Assembly (NCBI GenBank): GCA_963737705.1
Contig: CAVTTP010000007.1
Location: 372,001-436,000 of the forward strand
DNA length: 64,000 nucleotides
Direction: 5' to 3'
Source of the DNA: PALSA-607 sp963737705
GTDB taxonomy: Bacteria; Actinomycetota; Actinomycetes; Acidothermales; Acidothermaceae
Of the stretch, positions 1-7,660 are shown in pieces; within the stretch, counting starts at the first letter, position 1; every line of letters begins with the position of its first letter. A program made the translations under genes and the position numbers. A model generated the notes under the pieces. It did not search any database. It was given only the letters and a program-made list of their open reading frames with translations, and was not told the DNA's origin.

Positions 1-165
1 CTTGCGGGACGTCGCCACATCGGCAACGCCACGCCGCACCTTCTGCAGCAACTCGAGCTGCTTGGTGTAGCTGTAGTCAAGCGTCTCGCGCGGGTCTTCA
101 GCGCGGTCAAGGACCTTGTTGGCCTTGGCATTGAAGATGAGCGACATGCGCTTCATCACACCCAT
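1..165 (-). CDS. pspA: Phage shock protein A (PspA/IM30), N-terminal part
   Basis: PspA/IM30 proteins are coiled-coil peripheral membrane proteins that bind stressed inner membranes and maintain envelope integrity. The 55 visible residues begin MGVMKRMSLIFNAKANKVLD and continue into ETLDYSYTKQLELLQKV, matching the amphipathic N-terminal helix and the first coiled-coil helix of the family. The gene runs off the left edge of the window, so the C-terminal three quarters are missing here. The ATG at 165 is preceded by AAGGAG at the right distance. It is divergent from the DUF3043 gene, with about 100 bp of shared promoter region between them. Confidence 0.88.
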   Translation of the reverse strand, partial: MGVMKRMSLIFNAKANKVLDRAEDPRETLDYSYTKQLELLQKVRRGVADVATSRK

Positions 166-264
166 AGGTGCCGGCTCCTTCATTGGCGGTCTCGACGAGC
201 GTCTCCACCCTATGTGTCGACGGACCGCATCGGCAGAGGGTTCCCGGGCAGTAGCCTGTGCACC

Positions 265-861
265 GTGTTCGGACGTGGAACGAGAGACGCCGCCGGGGTG
301 GGCAACCCAGGGGATCCCCTTGGCACGACCGTTGCCCCGCCCACCAAGGGCAAGGCGACTCCGAAACGCCGCGAGGCCGAGGCGGCCCGGAAGGTCTCGG
401 CCATCGGGGCGAGCGGGCGAGCCGCACGGGGCACGGGCAAGGGTGGCCGGCTAACCCCTGAGCAAGCCCGGGTGCGACGCGAGGCGATGCGCCGTGGCGA
501 CGACAGCGCACTGCCCCTGCGTGATCGAGGCCCGGCCCGCAGGTACGCCCGCGACTACGTCGACTCGCGGCGCAACGTGCTCGGCCTCTTTGTGCCCGTC
601 GCGGTGCCGGTCATCCTGCTCGGATTCGTGTTTCCGCACGTCAAGGTCGTCGTTCTCATCACCACGTTCGCGCTGTACGCCTACATCCTCGGCTCGGTCT
701 TCGACTCGATCCTGATGGCGCGAGCGATCCGCCAGCAGATCGCGGTTCGCTTTCCCAACGAGCCGACCAGGGGCATCGGTCTGTACGCGGCGATGCGCGC
801 ACTGCAGTTTCGACGAATGCGGATGCCAGGCGCGCGGGTCGCGCGCGGAGCGAAGATCTAG
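265..861 (+). CDS. DUF3043 family membrane protein
   Basis: Actinobacterial DUF3043 protein of unknown function, often encoded near pspA. A basic N-terminal stretch contains the family hallmark PPTKGKATPKRREAEAARK, followed by a charged region and two adjacent membrane segments (about residues 113-132 and 135-155 of 198), then a basic C-terminus predicted to be cytoplasmic. I prefer the GTG at 265 because it gives the family-like start MFGR; in-frame GTG codons at 214 and 298 are alternatives, and none has a convincing Shine-Dalgarno sequence. Function is unknown; proximity to pspA suggests an envelope role (inference). Confidence 0.8.
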   Translation: MFGRGTRDAAGVGNPGDPLGTTVAPPTKGKATPKRREAEAARKVSAIGASGRAARGTGKGGRLTPEQARVRREAMRRGDDSALPLRDRGPARRYARDYVDSRRNVLGLFVPVAVPVILLGFVFPHVKVVVLITTFALYAYILGSVFDSILMARAIRQQIAVRFPNEPTRGIGLYAAMRALQFRRMRMPGARVARGAKI

Positions 862-908
862 CGAACCGCGTCGCCCGACCGGCCGCCGCACCGTCGGCGG
901 TGGCGGCA

Positions 909-914
909 TAGGGT
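909..914 (+). promoter_or_regulatory. -10 box (TAGGGT) of a leaderless transcript
   Basis: TAGGGT fits the actinobacterial TAnnnT -10 pattern and ends 7 bases before the ATG at 922. That spacing places the transcription start on or next to the start codon. No Shine-Dalgarno sequence is present, as expected for leaderless initiation. Confidence 0.5.
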
Positions 915-921
915 CGAATTC

Positions 922-1923
922 ATGGAATTCAGACACCTGGGCAAGAGCGGCCTCATCGTCAGCGAGATCGCGTACGGAAACTGGATCACTCACGGCTCGC
1001 AGGTTGAGGCGGACGCCGCCAAAGCGTGCGTCGCGGCCGCGCTCGACGTCGGCATCACGACCTTCGACACCGCTGATGTCTACGCCGGTACTCGGGCCGA
1101 GTCCGTTCTCGGCGACGCGCTCGCCGGGATCCGACGTGAGTCCTACGAGCTGTGCACGAAGGTTTTCTTCCCAACCGGTCCTGGCCGCAACGACCGTGGG
1201 CTCTCGCGCAAGCACATCATCGAGAGCTGCCACGCCTCACTTCGACGCCTGCAGACCGATCACATCGACCTTTACCAAGCGCACCGGTTCGACATCGAAA
1301 CCCCACTCGAAGAGACGCTGCGAGCCTTCGACGACCTCGTGCGGCAAGGCAAGGTCAACTACATAGGCGTAAGCGAGTGGACGGCGGACCAGCTCGCGTC
1401 GGCGTTGCGCATCGCCGACGACATGGGTCTCGACCGGATCGTGTCGAACCAGCCGCAATACAACATGCTCTGGCGCGTCATTGAGGCCGAAGTGGTGCCG
1501 CTGTCGGAACGTGAGGGCATCGGCCAGATCGTGTTCTCGCCGCTGGCGCAGGGTGTGCTCACCGGCAAGTACAAGCCGGGCGCCGCACCGCCGGAGGGAT
1601 CGCGGGCCACCGACACCAAGGGCGGCGCGAGATTCGTCTCGGGCCTGTTGGAAGACGACGTCTTGTCGCGCGTGCAGCGTCTGCAGCCACTCGCCGCGCA
1701 GGCCGGACTCCCGATGGCGCAGCTTGCCCTCGCGTGGGTATTGCACAACCCGAACGTGTCGAGCGCGATCATCGGCGCCACCAAGCCCGAGCAGATCACC
1801 GAGAATGTCGCAGCGTCTGGAGTCAAGCTGGACGCCGACCTCATCGGCCAGATCGACGAAGCTCTCGGTCCGATCATCGAGCGCGATCCCGGCAAGACGG
1901 AGCGGCTGGCGAGGCGACCCTAG
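922..1923 (+). CDS. Aldo/keto reductase (Kv-beta-like)
   Basis: NAD(P)H-dependent carbonyl oxidoreductase of the AKR superfamily; 333 residues is a normal length. It starts with the typical MEFRHLGKSGLIVSEIAYGN. The catalytic tetrad is visible: D49 and Y54 in TTFDTADVY, K80 in CTKVFF, and H121 in LYQAHRFD. The C-terminal region has the cofactor-binding SSAIIGATKPEQ motif typical of the voltage-gated potassium channel beta-subunit subgroup. The substrate cannot be deduced. It is a single-gene unit with an apparent leaderless start, convergent with the small protein that follows. Confidence 0.93.
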   Translation: MEFRHLGKSGLIVSEIAYGNWITHGSQVEADAAKACVAAALDVGITTFDTADVYAGTRAESVLGDALAGIRRESYELCTKVFFPTGPGRNDRGLSRKHIIESCHASLRRLQTDHIDLYQAHRFDIETPLEETLRAFDDLVRQGKVNYIGVSEWTADQLASALRIADDMGLDRIVSNQPQYNMLWRVIEAEVVPLSEREGIGQIVFSPLAQGVLTGKYKPGAAPPEGSRATDTKGGARFVSGLLEDDVLSRVQRLQPLAAQAGLPMAQLALAWVLHNPNVSSAIIGATKPEQITENVAASGVKLDADLIGQIDEALGPIIERDPGKTERLARRP

Positions 1924-1934
1924 TTCGGAGGGAT

Positions 1935-2150
1935 TCAGGTCGCGGGGTCGAGGCTCATCGGCCCGTAAACGACCCGATCGCCTTCGAGCAAGCTCACCCT
2001 GGCGACCCCTGCCGCCAGCAGCGGCCGCCACTCCTCGCCGAGCCACGACTCGGCGTCGGACTGAGTCGGGAAGGTTTCCGCGGGCGGCAGGTCGGCGGGC
2101 GCCACGGGTTCACCGTCTGCACTCTCGTATCGCCACGACCAGCCGACCAT
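1935..2150 (-). CDS. Conserved small actinobacterial protein, unknown function
   Basis: A 71-residue soluble protein. It carries the conserved layout of a small actinobacterial hypothetical family: N-terminal GWSWRYESADGE, a central FPTQSDAESWLGEEWRPLL, and C-terminal VYGPMSLDP. No catalytic motif, signal peptide or membrane segment is seen. The gene is convergent with the aldo/keto reductase, with 11 bp between the stop codons. Its upstream side faces the cobalamin riboswitch region. Function is unknown. Confidence 0.7.
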   Translation of the reverse strand: MVGWSWRYESADGEPVAPADLPPAETFPTQSDAESWLGEEWRPLLAAGVARVSLLEGDRVVYGPMSLDPAT

Positions 2151-2284
2151 CGCACTCCCCGATCAACTGACGTCATCGAACAGATGGGCGTCCCTCATCC
2201 AACCGCACCGCAGGCTAGCGCGTCGCATTCCTTTTGACCGCGTCCTTCTGGACGCATCCTTTGACGGCACGCCCCGCACCGTGG

Positions 2285-2312
2285 TTTGCTCGCGGCCACA
2301 ACGTTTCATGAT
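2285..2312 (+). promoter_or_regulatory. Candidate promoter of the cobalamin-riboswitch operon
   Basis: TTGCTC (2285-2290) and CATGAT (2307-2312) are separated by 16 bp and lie about 20 bp before the first riboswitch stem. They fit a sigma-70-type -35/-10 pair loosely. The 2151-2284 stretch otherwise holds only a small GCGTCC/GGACGC hairpin at 2240-2255. Confidence 0.35.
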
Positions 2313-2334
2313 GTCGCTCCACTACAACTGAAAA

Positions 2335-2439
2335 CGCATCCGCGTACAGGGGAAGCCGGTCTAATGCCGGCGCTGACCCGCAACCGTAGGCCGCACCGGT
2401 TCTTTCCGGGACGGCGAGCCGGATTACCTGCCGGATGCG
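2335..2439 (+). promoter_or_regulatory. Cobalamin (AdoCbl) riboswitch
   Basis: The aptamer is closed by CGCATCCG (2335-2342) pairing with CGGATGCG (2432-2439). Inside are the family signatures: GGGAA followed by CCGGT-CTAAT-GCCGG, the core CTGACCCGCAACCGTA (about 2372-2388), and the B12 box GCGAGCCGGATTACCTGCCG (about 2414-2433). In known members, binding of cobalamin represses the downstream gene in cis. Its position, 170 bp upstream of the first gene of a transporter and cob gene run, indicates that this operon is under corrinoid feedback control. Confidence 0.93.
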
Positions 2440-2504
2440 AATCGGCTCCATTTGTCCGTCGAGGTTCGCGGGGCGGAGCCCGGGTCGCACCGACCCGTCA
2501 ACGC

Positions 2505-2534
2505 CCCCACGCTGCGCCGTAAGCGCTCGTGGGG
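2505..2534 (+). terminator. Hairpin in the riboswitch expression platform
   Basis: CCCCACG (2505-2511) pairs with CGTGGGG (2528-2534), enclosing a second GCGC/GCGC stem. It lies between the aptamer and the start codon at 2608. It could act as a terminator or as part of a ribosome-site sequestering structure; there is no U-run, so the mechanism is not settled. Confidence 0.4.
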
Positions 2535-2607
2535 TTCGTGTTGTCAGGGGCGTTTGAGGGCCGGGAGCTACCACGTGGACCACGCGGCCCGTCCCGAGAG
2601 GAACACG

Positions 2608-3984
2608 ATGTCGCACGGATCCACGCATCTCCCGGAGCCACCGCATCTCCCGCATGCACGCCGCCGCAGGGCCGGGTCTGCCCTCCGGTCACTCACCGCA
2701 CTCATTGCACTCGGCGCCACTGCCAGCCTCACCGCGACCACGCTCCTCGCGTCAGCAGCGGCGGCCGCAACACCCGTGCCGGTAGCAACGCCGATCGCGA
2801 TCGTCGCGCCAACCAACGCCGGTCTGTTCGGCGCCCAAGATCCGACTTACGACGGTGTCTACCGGCAGAGCCTCGCGATCCTCGGCCTCGTGGCGACCGG
2901 GCATACGCCCAATGCGCCTGCCGTCGCATGGCTGCTCGCGCAGCAATGTTCCGATGGCGCATTCACCGCATACCGGGCCAACACCTCAACGGCATGCACG
3001 CCCGCGACCGAGGACGAGAACGCGACTGCGGCGGCGATTCAGGCGTTGGTTGCCTTAGGGAAGCCAACGACGACAGCGGTCGCGGCACTGAAGCACTTCC
3101 AGTTGGCGGATGGCGGGTTCTACGACAACACCGCTTTTGGTCCCGCAGCTTCTGACGTCAACTCCACCGGCCTCGCGCTCAGCGCACTTGCCGCGGCCGG
3201 CGTCGCCCCGGCGACGGTCACCTCAACGGCTGGCAAGACTGGCGACGACTATCTGCGATCGCTGCAGATCGCGTGCACGGCGACGACCGGCGCCGGCGCG
3301 TATGACTTCCAGGGCGAGGCCACTCTGCACGCCAACGACTACGCGACCGTGCAGGGATTGCTTGGCGAACTCGGCAAGGCTTTCCCGGTTAGCCCGGCGA
3401 CGGCGACTGGGTCGACGCCGGGCTGCCCGGCAACTGTCTCCGATGCGGCAACGTCGGCGGCGGCAGCGACCAGCTATCTCGCCGCGCGGTTGGTCGCGAC
3501 TAAGGGCGCAATCCCCTCTGCTTTCGGAAGCGGCACCGATTGGACGTCGACGGCGAACGCGGTGCTCGACCTCGAGGCCGCGGGAGCTGGCACAAGCGCG
3601 GTCGCACCCGCACTCACGGCTCTGGAAGCCGGGGCGAAGACCTATGTGCAAACCGCGGGCGCATACGCACCGGGACCACTAGCAACCCTGCTGATGGTCG
3701 CCCACGCGAGTGGCATCGATCCGGGCGCGTTCGGCGGCGTCGACCTGACGACCACGCTGGCGTCGACCGAGCGGGTGGCTGCCCCAGCGCCGCCTGTTGC
3801 CACGCTGACACCGTCGCCGGTCGCAACCCCGGTCGCCACCCCAGTCGCGACCCTGCCGGCAACCGGCACCAGCGACGCGATCCCCCTCGGTGCACTGGGT
3901 GCATTGCTGGTCGGGCTGGGGATTGCCGCAGTGCTTGTGAGCCGTCTCGGCAGTCGCCGGCGGGTGGGCCAGCACGGGTGCTGA
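2608..3984 (+). CDS. Secreted alpha/alpha-toroid (prenyltransferase-repeat) protein with LPXTG-type anchor
   Basis: Predicted surface protein of 458 residues and first gene of the riboswitch operon. A basic N-terminus (HARRRRAG) and hydrophobic stretch ending ASAAAAA form a signal peptide (about residues 15-50). The body (about 70-390) has repeated helical units of the prenyltransferase/squalene-oxidase type, such as QCSDGAFTAY and LADGGFYDN, with paired cysteines. A Thr/Pro/Val-rich linker leads to LPATG, a hydrophobic segment and RLGSRRR, the layout of a sortase-anchored protein. The ATG at 2608 has GAGAGGA upstream. The same helical-barrel fold forms the N-terminal domain of mammalian intrinsic factor and transcobalamin (known); a corrinoid-capture role here is inference. 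Confidence 0.85.
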   Translation: MSHGSTHLPEPPHLPHARRRRAGSALRSLTALIALGATASLTATTLLASAAAAATPVPVATPIAIVAPTNAGLFGAQDPTYDGVYRQSLAILGLVATGHTPNAPAVAWLLAQQCSDGAFTAYRANTSTACTPATEDENATAAAIQALVALGKPTTTAVAALKHFQLADGGFYDNTAFGPAASDVNSTGLALSALAAAGVAPATVTSTAGKTGDDYLRSLQIACTATTGAGAYDFQGEATLHANDYATVQGLLGELGKAFPVSPATATGSTPGCPATVSDAATSAAAATSYLAARLVATKGAIPSAFGSGTDWTSTANAVLDLEAAGAGTSAVAPALTALEAGAKTYVQTAGAYAPGPLATLLMVAHASGIDPGAFGGVDLTTTLASTERVAAPAPPVATLTPSPVATPVATPVATLPATGTSDAIPLGALGALLVGLGIAAVLVSRLGSRRRVGQHGC

Positions 3985-3988
3985 CCAG

Positions 3989-4924
3989 ATGACGCTGACC
4001 AGGGCGGCCTCTCTTGGGCTGGCCGCCCTGGCGACGGTCGCCGCCGTCGTCATCACGTTTCCCGGGCACGCGAGCGCAGCAACTGCCTACCGTTACTGGG
4101 CTTACTACGTCACAAGCCCGAACGGCACAAGCTGGCAATACTCGACGCGGGGTCCGGCAAGTGAGTACCCGGTCGATGGCGAAGTTCAGGGCTGGCGATT
4201 CGCTGTGCAGGCTGACGCAGCCAATGGGCTGCTGCCGCGAGCCGCGCCGGACTTCGCGACGCTGTGCGAGTCGACCCCGGCCAAGCCTGGTGAGTTGCGG
4301 GTAGGCGTCGTCATCGACTTCGGGCTCGCGACCGACGCGCCCGCCCACGAGAAGCCGCCGGCCGGCGTGGTGCCCGGGTGCGTGTACGTGCACGACGGGG
4401 AGTCCGGCACAAACGTCTTGGAGGCTGCGGCCGCCATCAGAATCGGTACCGGGTCGGACGCCGGACTCGTCTGCGGCATCGACGGGTACCCAAAAACGGA
4501 GTGCGCAGTGGCCGTCGCCACGAATCCGACACCACCTGTGGTGACGCCTTCACCGGCACCATCGCGCGTGACTCCACGAGCGACAGCGAGCAGTCACGCC
4601 GCGACGGCGACACCAGCGACGGCGCCGCCGGCCACGGCGGCACCTGGAACCTCGGCTGTGGCGATGTCGCCGGTATCCCCTAGTTCGGCAGCGTCACCGG
4701 CTCCGCTGTCACAACTGGCATCGACGCCTGTCATGGCGCAGTCGCCTGTCGGACCGCCGTCCCGCGTACCCGCGACGGCGAGCGCGTCGGCGGTATCGCT
4801 TGCAGCGTTGAGATCGAGCACACGGCATGGCCACGGCGTGCAGGCGACGACGATCGGTGGTGTCGCACTCATCGTGATCCTCGGCGGCGCAGCGATCTGG
4901 CGGACGAGAGCGCGCGGCCGATGA
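3989..4924 (+). CDS. SCO2322 family secreted, membrane-tethered protein
   Basis: 311-residue protein of the actinobacterial SCO2322 family, which travels with ECF transporter genes. It has a signal peptide (residues 1-31, ending HASAA) and a globular domain with family signatures YRYWAYY, GEVQGWRFAV, RVGVVIDFG and CGIDGYPKTEC (about 32-175). A long Ala/Thr/Pro/Ser-rich stalk follows, then a C-terminal membrane helix with a basic RTRARGR tail. It begins 5 bp after the preceding stop and ends with an ATGA overlap onto the T component, so it is translationally coupled within the operon. Biochemical function is unknown. Its genetic context points to presenting a corrinoid or related substrate to the transporter (inference). 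Confidence 0.85.
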   Translation: MTLTRAASLGLAALATVAAVVITFPGHASAATAYRYWAYYVTSPNGTSWQYSTRGPASEYPVDGEVQGWRFAVQADAANGLLPRAAPDFATLCESTPAKPGELRVGVVIDFGLATDAPAHEKPPAGVVPGCVYVHDGESGTNVLEAAAAIRIGTGSDAGLVCGIDGYPKTECAVAVATNPTPPVVTPSPAPSRVTPRATASSHAATATPATAPPATAAPGTSAVAMSPVSPSSAASPAPLSQLASTPVMAQSPVGPPSRVPATASASAVSLAALRSSTRHGHGVQATTIGGVALIVILGGAAIWRTRARGR

Positions 4925-6051
4925 GCGCATCGCACGTCAGTCGACCCGCGCGCGCATTGCACCCAGGTGCATGGTGGGCGTGGTCCCTGGCTCTCGCCAC
5001 TGCAGCGACCCGGACGACGAACCCGATCGTCCTGCTGCTGCTCGTTGCCGTCGCGGCCTTCACCGTGTCAGCGCGCCGGTCACCGCACAGCTCCCGATCT
5101 TTTGCACTGTTCCTGCGGCTCGGCGTGCTGGTGCTCGTCATCCGCGTCGTGTTCGACATCGTGTTCGGCGCCGAGCCAACAGGTGACGTGCTCGTGCGGG
5201 TACCGACGGTTCCCTTGCCCGACTGGGCCGCTGGCCTGCATCTCGGTGGAAACATCACGGTGCAGGGCTTGCTCACGGCCGTTTACGGCGGCTTGCAGTT
5301 GGCGACGCTGTTGGTCTGCGTCGGCTCTGCGAACGCGTTGGCCAGCCCGCGCCGGCTCTTGAGAGCGATGCCGGGTGCGCTGTACGAAGCGGGCGTCGCA
5401 ATCACGGTCGCCATGTCGTTCGCGCCCCAACTGGGTGCCGCGGCGGTGCGCGTTCGGCGAGCTCGGCGATTACGCGGACGCCCGTCGTCCGGCGTCCGCT
5501 CGTGGCTCGGTATCGCGCTGCCTGTCCTCGAGGACGCTTTGGAGCGGTCGATCGAACTTGCTGCCGCGATGGATTCGCGCGGCTTCGGCAGGCGCGGGGC
5601 CGTATCGGCGGCGCGACGCCGGCTGGTCTCGTCCGCCGTCGTCGCCGGACTCGTCGCGGTTGCTATAGCGGTCTACGAGTTGCTCGACGCAACATCGCCG
5701 ACGTTGAGCGGGCTGCCGTTGCTTGTACTTGGGACCGCGGTCGCCTGCGGTGCCGTCTTGTTCGGCGGGCGCCAGCCAACCCGGACGAAGTACCGGCCCG
5801 ATTCATGGCACGCGTCGGAGTGGATCGTTGTCGCGTCGGGCATCGCGGCACTTGCTGGCATGCTCGTTGCGGGCCGCTTGTACCCAGGATCACTCCACAC
5901 GACGACGTATCCACTCGTCGTCCCGCAGCTGCCATGGCCTGCACTGGTCGGTCTCGTACTCGCGCTGATTCCGGCATGGGCGACGTCACCGCAAATCCCC
6001 GCCTCGCAAGGGATTCCTGCGCCCCATCAGTCGAGTCCACGACTTCCCTGA
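4921..6051 (+). CDS. ecfT: ECF transporter transmembrane (T) component
   Basis: Energy-coupling factor T subunit (CbiQ/EcfT family), which transmits ATPase movement to the substrate-binding S subunit. Several membrane helices are visible in the N-terminal two thirds. The two coupling-helix motifs are RVRRARRLRG (about residue 180) and AAAMDSRGFG (about 215). At 376 residues it is longer than typical T subunits because of an extra C-terminal set of three or four membrane helices. It overlaps the previous gene by 4 bp (ATGA) and is followed 18 bp later by the first ATPase. Confidence 0.88.
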   Translation: MSASHVSRPARALHPGAWWAWSLALATAATRTTNPIVLLLLVAVAAFTVSARRSPHSSRSFALFLRLGVLVLVIRVVFDIVFGAEPTGDVLVRVPTVPLPDWAAGLHLGGNITVQGLLTAVYGGLQLATLLVCVGSANALASPRRLLRAMPGALYEAGVAITVAMSFAPQLGAAAVRVRRARRLRGRPSSGVRSWLGIALPVLEDALERSIELAAAMDSRGFGRRGAVSAARRRLVSSAVVAGLVAVAIAVYELLDATSPTLSGLPLLVLGTAVACGAVLFGGRQPTRTKYRPDSWHASEWIVVASGIAALAGMLVAGRLYPGSLHTTTYPLVVPQLPWPALVGLVLALIPAWATSPQIPASQGIPAPHQSSPRLP

Positions 6052-6069
6052 ACCAGCTGGAGTCGGCCG

Positions 6070-6987
6070 ATGATTCTCTTCGAAACGGTCACCGTCACAT
6101 ATCCGGACGCGACGGCTCCCGCTCTTCGCGATGTCGAGCTGTCGATCCCCGACGGCGAACTCGCCCTGGTCATTGGCCGCACCGGCGCAGGCAAGTCGAC
6201 GTTGCTGAAAGCCATCAACGGGCTGGTGCCCCACTTCACCGGCGGCACTCTCGCGGGCCGTGTCACGGTCGACGGGCGCGACACCCGCAGCTATCCCCCA
6301 CGCGAACTCGCGGACGTCGTTGGATACGTCGGTCAGGATCCGCTTGCTGGCTTCGTCACCGACAGCGTCGAAGAAGAACTCGCCTATGCGATGGAGTCAT
6401 TGGGCGTCTCGCCGACGGTGATGAGGCGTCGGGTAGAGGACATCCTCGACTCACTGGGATTGACCGGTTTGCGCCAGCGACCGCTACGCACCCTGTCGTC
6501 TGGCGAGCAGCAGCGGGTCGCCATCGGCTCGGTGCTGACCGCCGGTGCGCGCGTTCTGGTGCTCGACGAACCGACGTCCGCACTCGACCCTCCAGCGGCC
6601 GATGACGTGCTTGCGGCACTCACTCGGCTCGTGCACGATCTCGGGATCACGGTCGTTGCCGCCGAGCACCGCCTCGAGCGAGTCATCCAATACGCGGACC
6701 GGGTTGTGCACGTCGATGACGACGGTCGCGTGCATGACACGACACCGGCACTGGCAATGGAGCGCAGCGTTGTCGCGCCGCCGGTCGTCGAGCTCGGTCG
6801 GTTGGTGCACTGGGCGCCGTTGCCCCTGTCGGTACGCGATGCGCGTCGTGCAGCCGATGCGTTGCGCGCACAGTTGGCCACCATGCCCGACACCGCACGA
6901 GCAGCAGCGCGCCGTTGGCGAGCCAGTTGTCTCGGTCCGCAAACTGCACGCGAACTACGACGATCTCATCGCACTGCGTGGCATTGA
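6070..6987 (+). CDS. ECF transporter ATPase, domain 1 (frame broken after the domain)
   Basis: ABC ATPase half of the ECF module. Walker A GRTGAGKST (about 37-45), Q-loop YVGQDPLAGF, signature LSSGEQQR, Walker B VLVLDEPTSALDP and H-loop AAEHRL are all intact. In actinobacteria the two ECF ATPase domains are commonly one fused protein of over 500 residues. Here the frame runs off at about 6905 into a non-homologous tail (from RRWRASCLG), while the second domain continues in the +1 frame. Translation may end at 6987 to give a self-contained domain-1 protein, or the sequence may contain a one-base insertion. ATG 6070 has GGAG upstream. Confidence 0.85.
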   Translation: MILFETVTVTYPDATAPALRDVELSIPDGELALVIGRTGAGKSTLLKAINGLVPHFTGGTLAGRVTVDGRDTRSYPPRELADVVGYVGQDPLAGFVTDSVEEELAYAMESLGVSPTVMRRRVEDILDSLGLTGLRQRPLRTLSSGEQQRVAIGSVLTAGARVLVLDEPTSALDPPAADDVLAALTRLVHDLGITVVAAEHRLERVIQYADRVVHVDDDGRVHDTTPALAMERSVVAPPVVELGRLVHWAPLPLSVRDARRAADALRAQLATMPDTARAAARRWRASCLGPQTARELRRSHRTAWH

Positions 6988-7660
6988 CCTGCTCGTGCGG
7001 GCCGGAGAGATCGTCGCACTGATGGGCCGCAACGGTGCTGGCAAGTCGACGCTGCTGGCACAGTTGATAGGGCTGCAGCGTCCGATGTCGGGTGAGGTGA
7101 TCGTCGCGGGTCGTGACCCCTACCGCAGCAGCGGTTCGGACCTGGTTCGCGACATCGGCCTTGTCCCCCAAGAGCCGGCGGATCTGTTCTTGGCTGACAC
7201 GGTCGACGACGAGTGCGCGGGCGCCGGCCCCGACGCCCGTGCGCTGCTCGACCGGCTCGCGCCCGGCATTTCGGGGCGCACCCATCCGCGAGATCTGTCC
7301 GAAGGACAGCGGCTCGCCCTTGCGCTCGCGCTGGTTGTCGCCGGCAAGCCGACCGTCCTGTTGCTCGATGAACCAACCCGCGGCCTCGACTACCCAGGCA
7401 AGGCACGCCTTGTGCACGTGCTGCGCGAACTCGCCGCCTCCGGAACTGCGGTGATCCTCGCTACCCATGACGTCGAACTCGCGGCAGAGGTGAGCCACCG
7501 AACCGTCGTGCTCGCGGACGGCGAGATCGTTGCGGACGGCCCGACCGGCGAGGTTGTCACGGCCTCGCCGGCGTTCGCGCCGCAAATCGCGAAGATCCTC
7601 GCGCCGCTTCCATGGCTGACGGTCGCCCAGGTGCGGGCGACGCTCGCGGTCACGCCATGA
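6857..7660 (+). CDS. ECF transporter ATPase, domain 2
   Basis: Second ABC ATPase domain, reading in the frame +1 to domain 1. Recognisable homology begins at VGEPVVSVRKLHANYDDLIA (about 6910). Walker A GRNGAGKST, Q-loop LVPQEPADLF, signature DLSEGQRLALAL, Walker B TVLLLDEPTRGLDYPG and H-loop LATHDVE are present. The ATG at 6857 is the nearest in-frame start and overlaps domain 1 by 131 bp, so the first residues have no homology. More likely the two domains were one protein and a single extra base near 6905 split them. The stop overlaps the S component start (ATGA). Confidence 0.78.
   Translation: MRCAHSWPPCPTPHEQQRAVGEPVVSVRKLHANYDDLIALRGIDLLVRAGEIVALMGRNGAGKSTLLAQLIGLQRPMSGEVIVAGRDPYRSSGSDLVRDIGLVPQEPADLFLADTVDDECAGAGPDARALLDRLAPGISGRTHPRDLSEGQRLALALALVVAGKPTVLLLDEPTRGLDYPGKARLVHVLRELAASGTAVILATHDVELAAEVSHRTVVLADGEIVADGPTGEVVTASPAFAPQIAKILAPLPWLTVAQVRATLAVTP

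Noticed and set aside
2240..2255. GCGTCC/GGACGC hairpin as a terminator before the riboswitch
   Set aside because: The stem is only 6 bp and not placed after any gene end on the plus strand; it may be chance.
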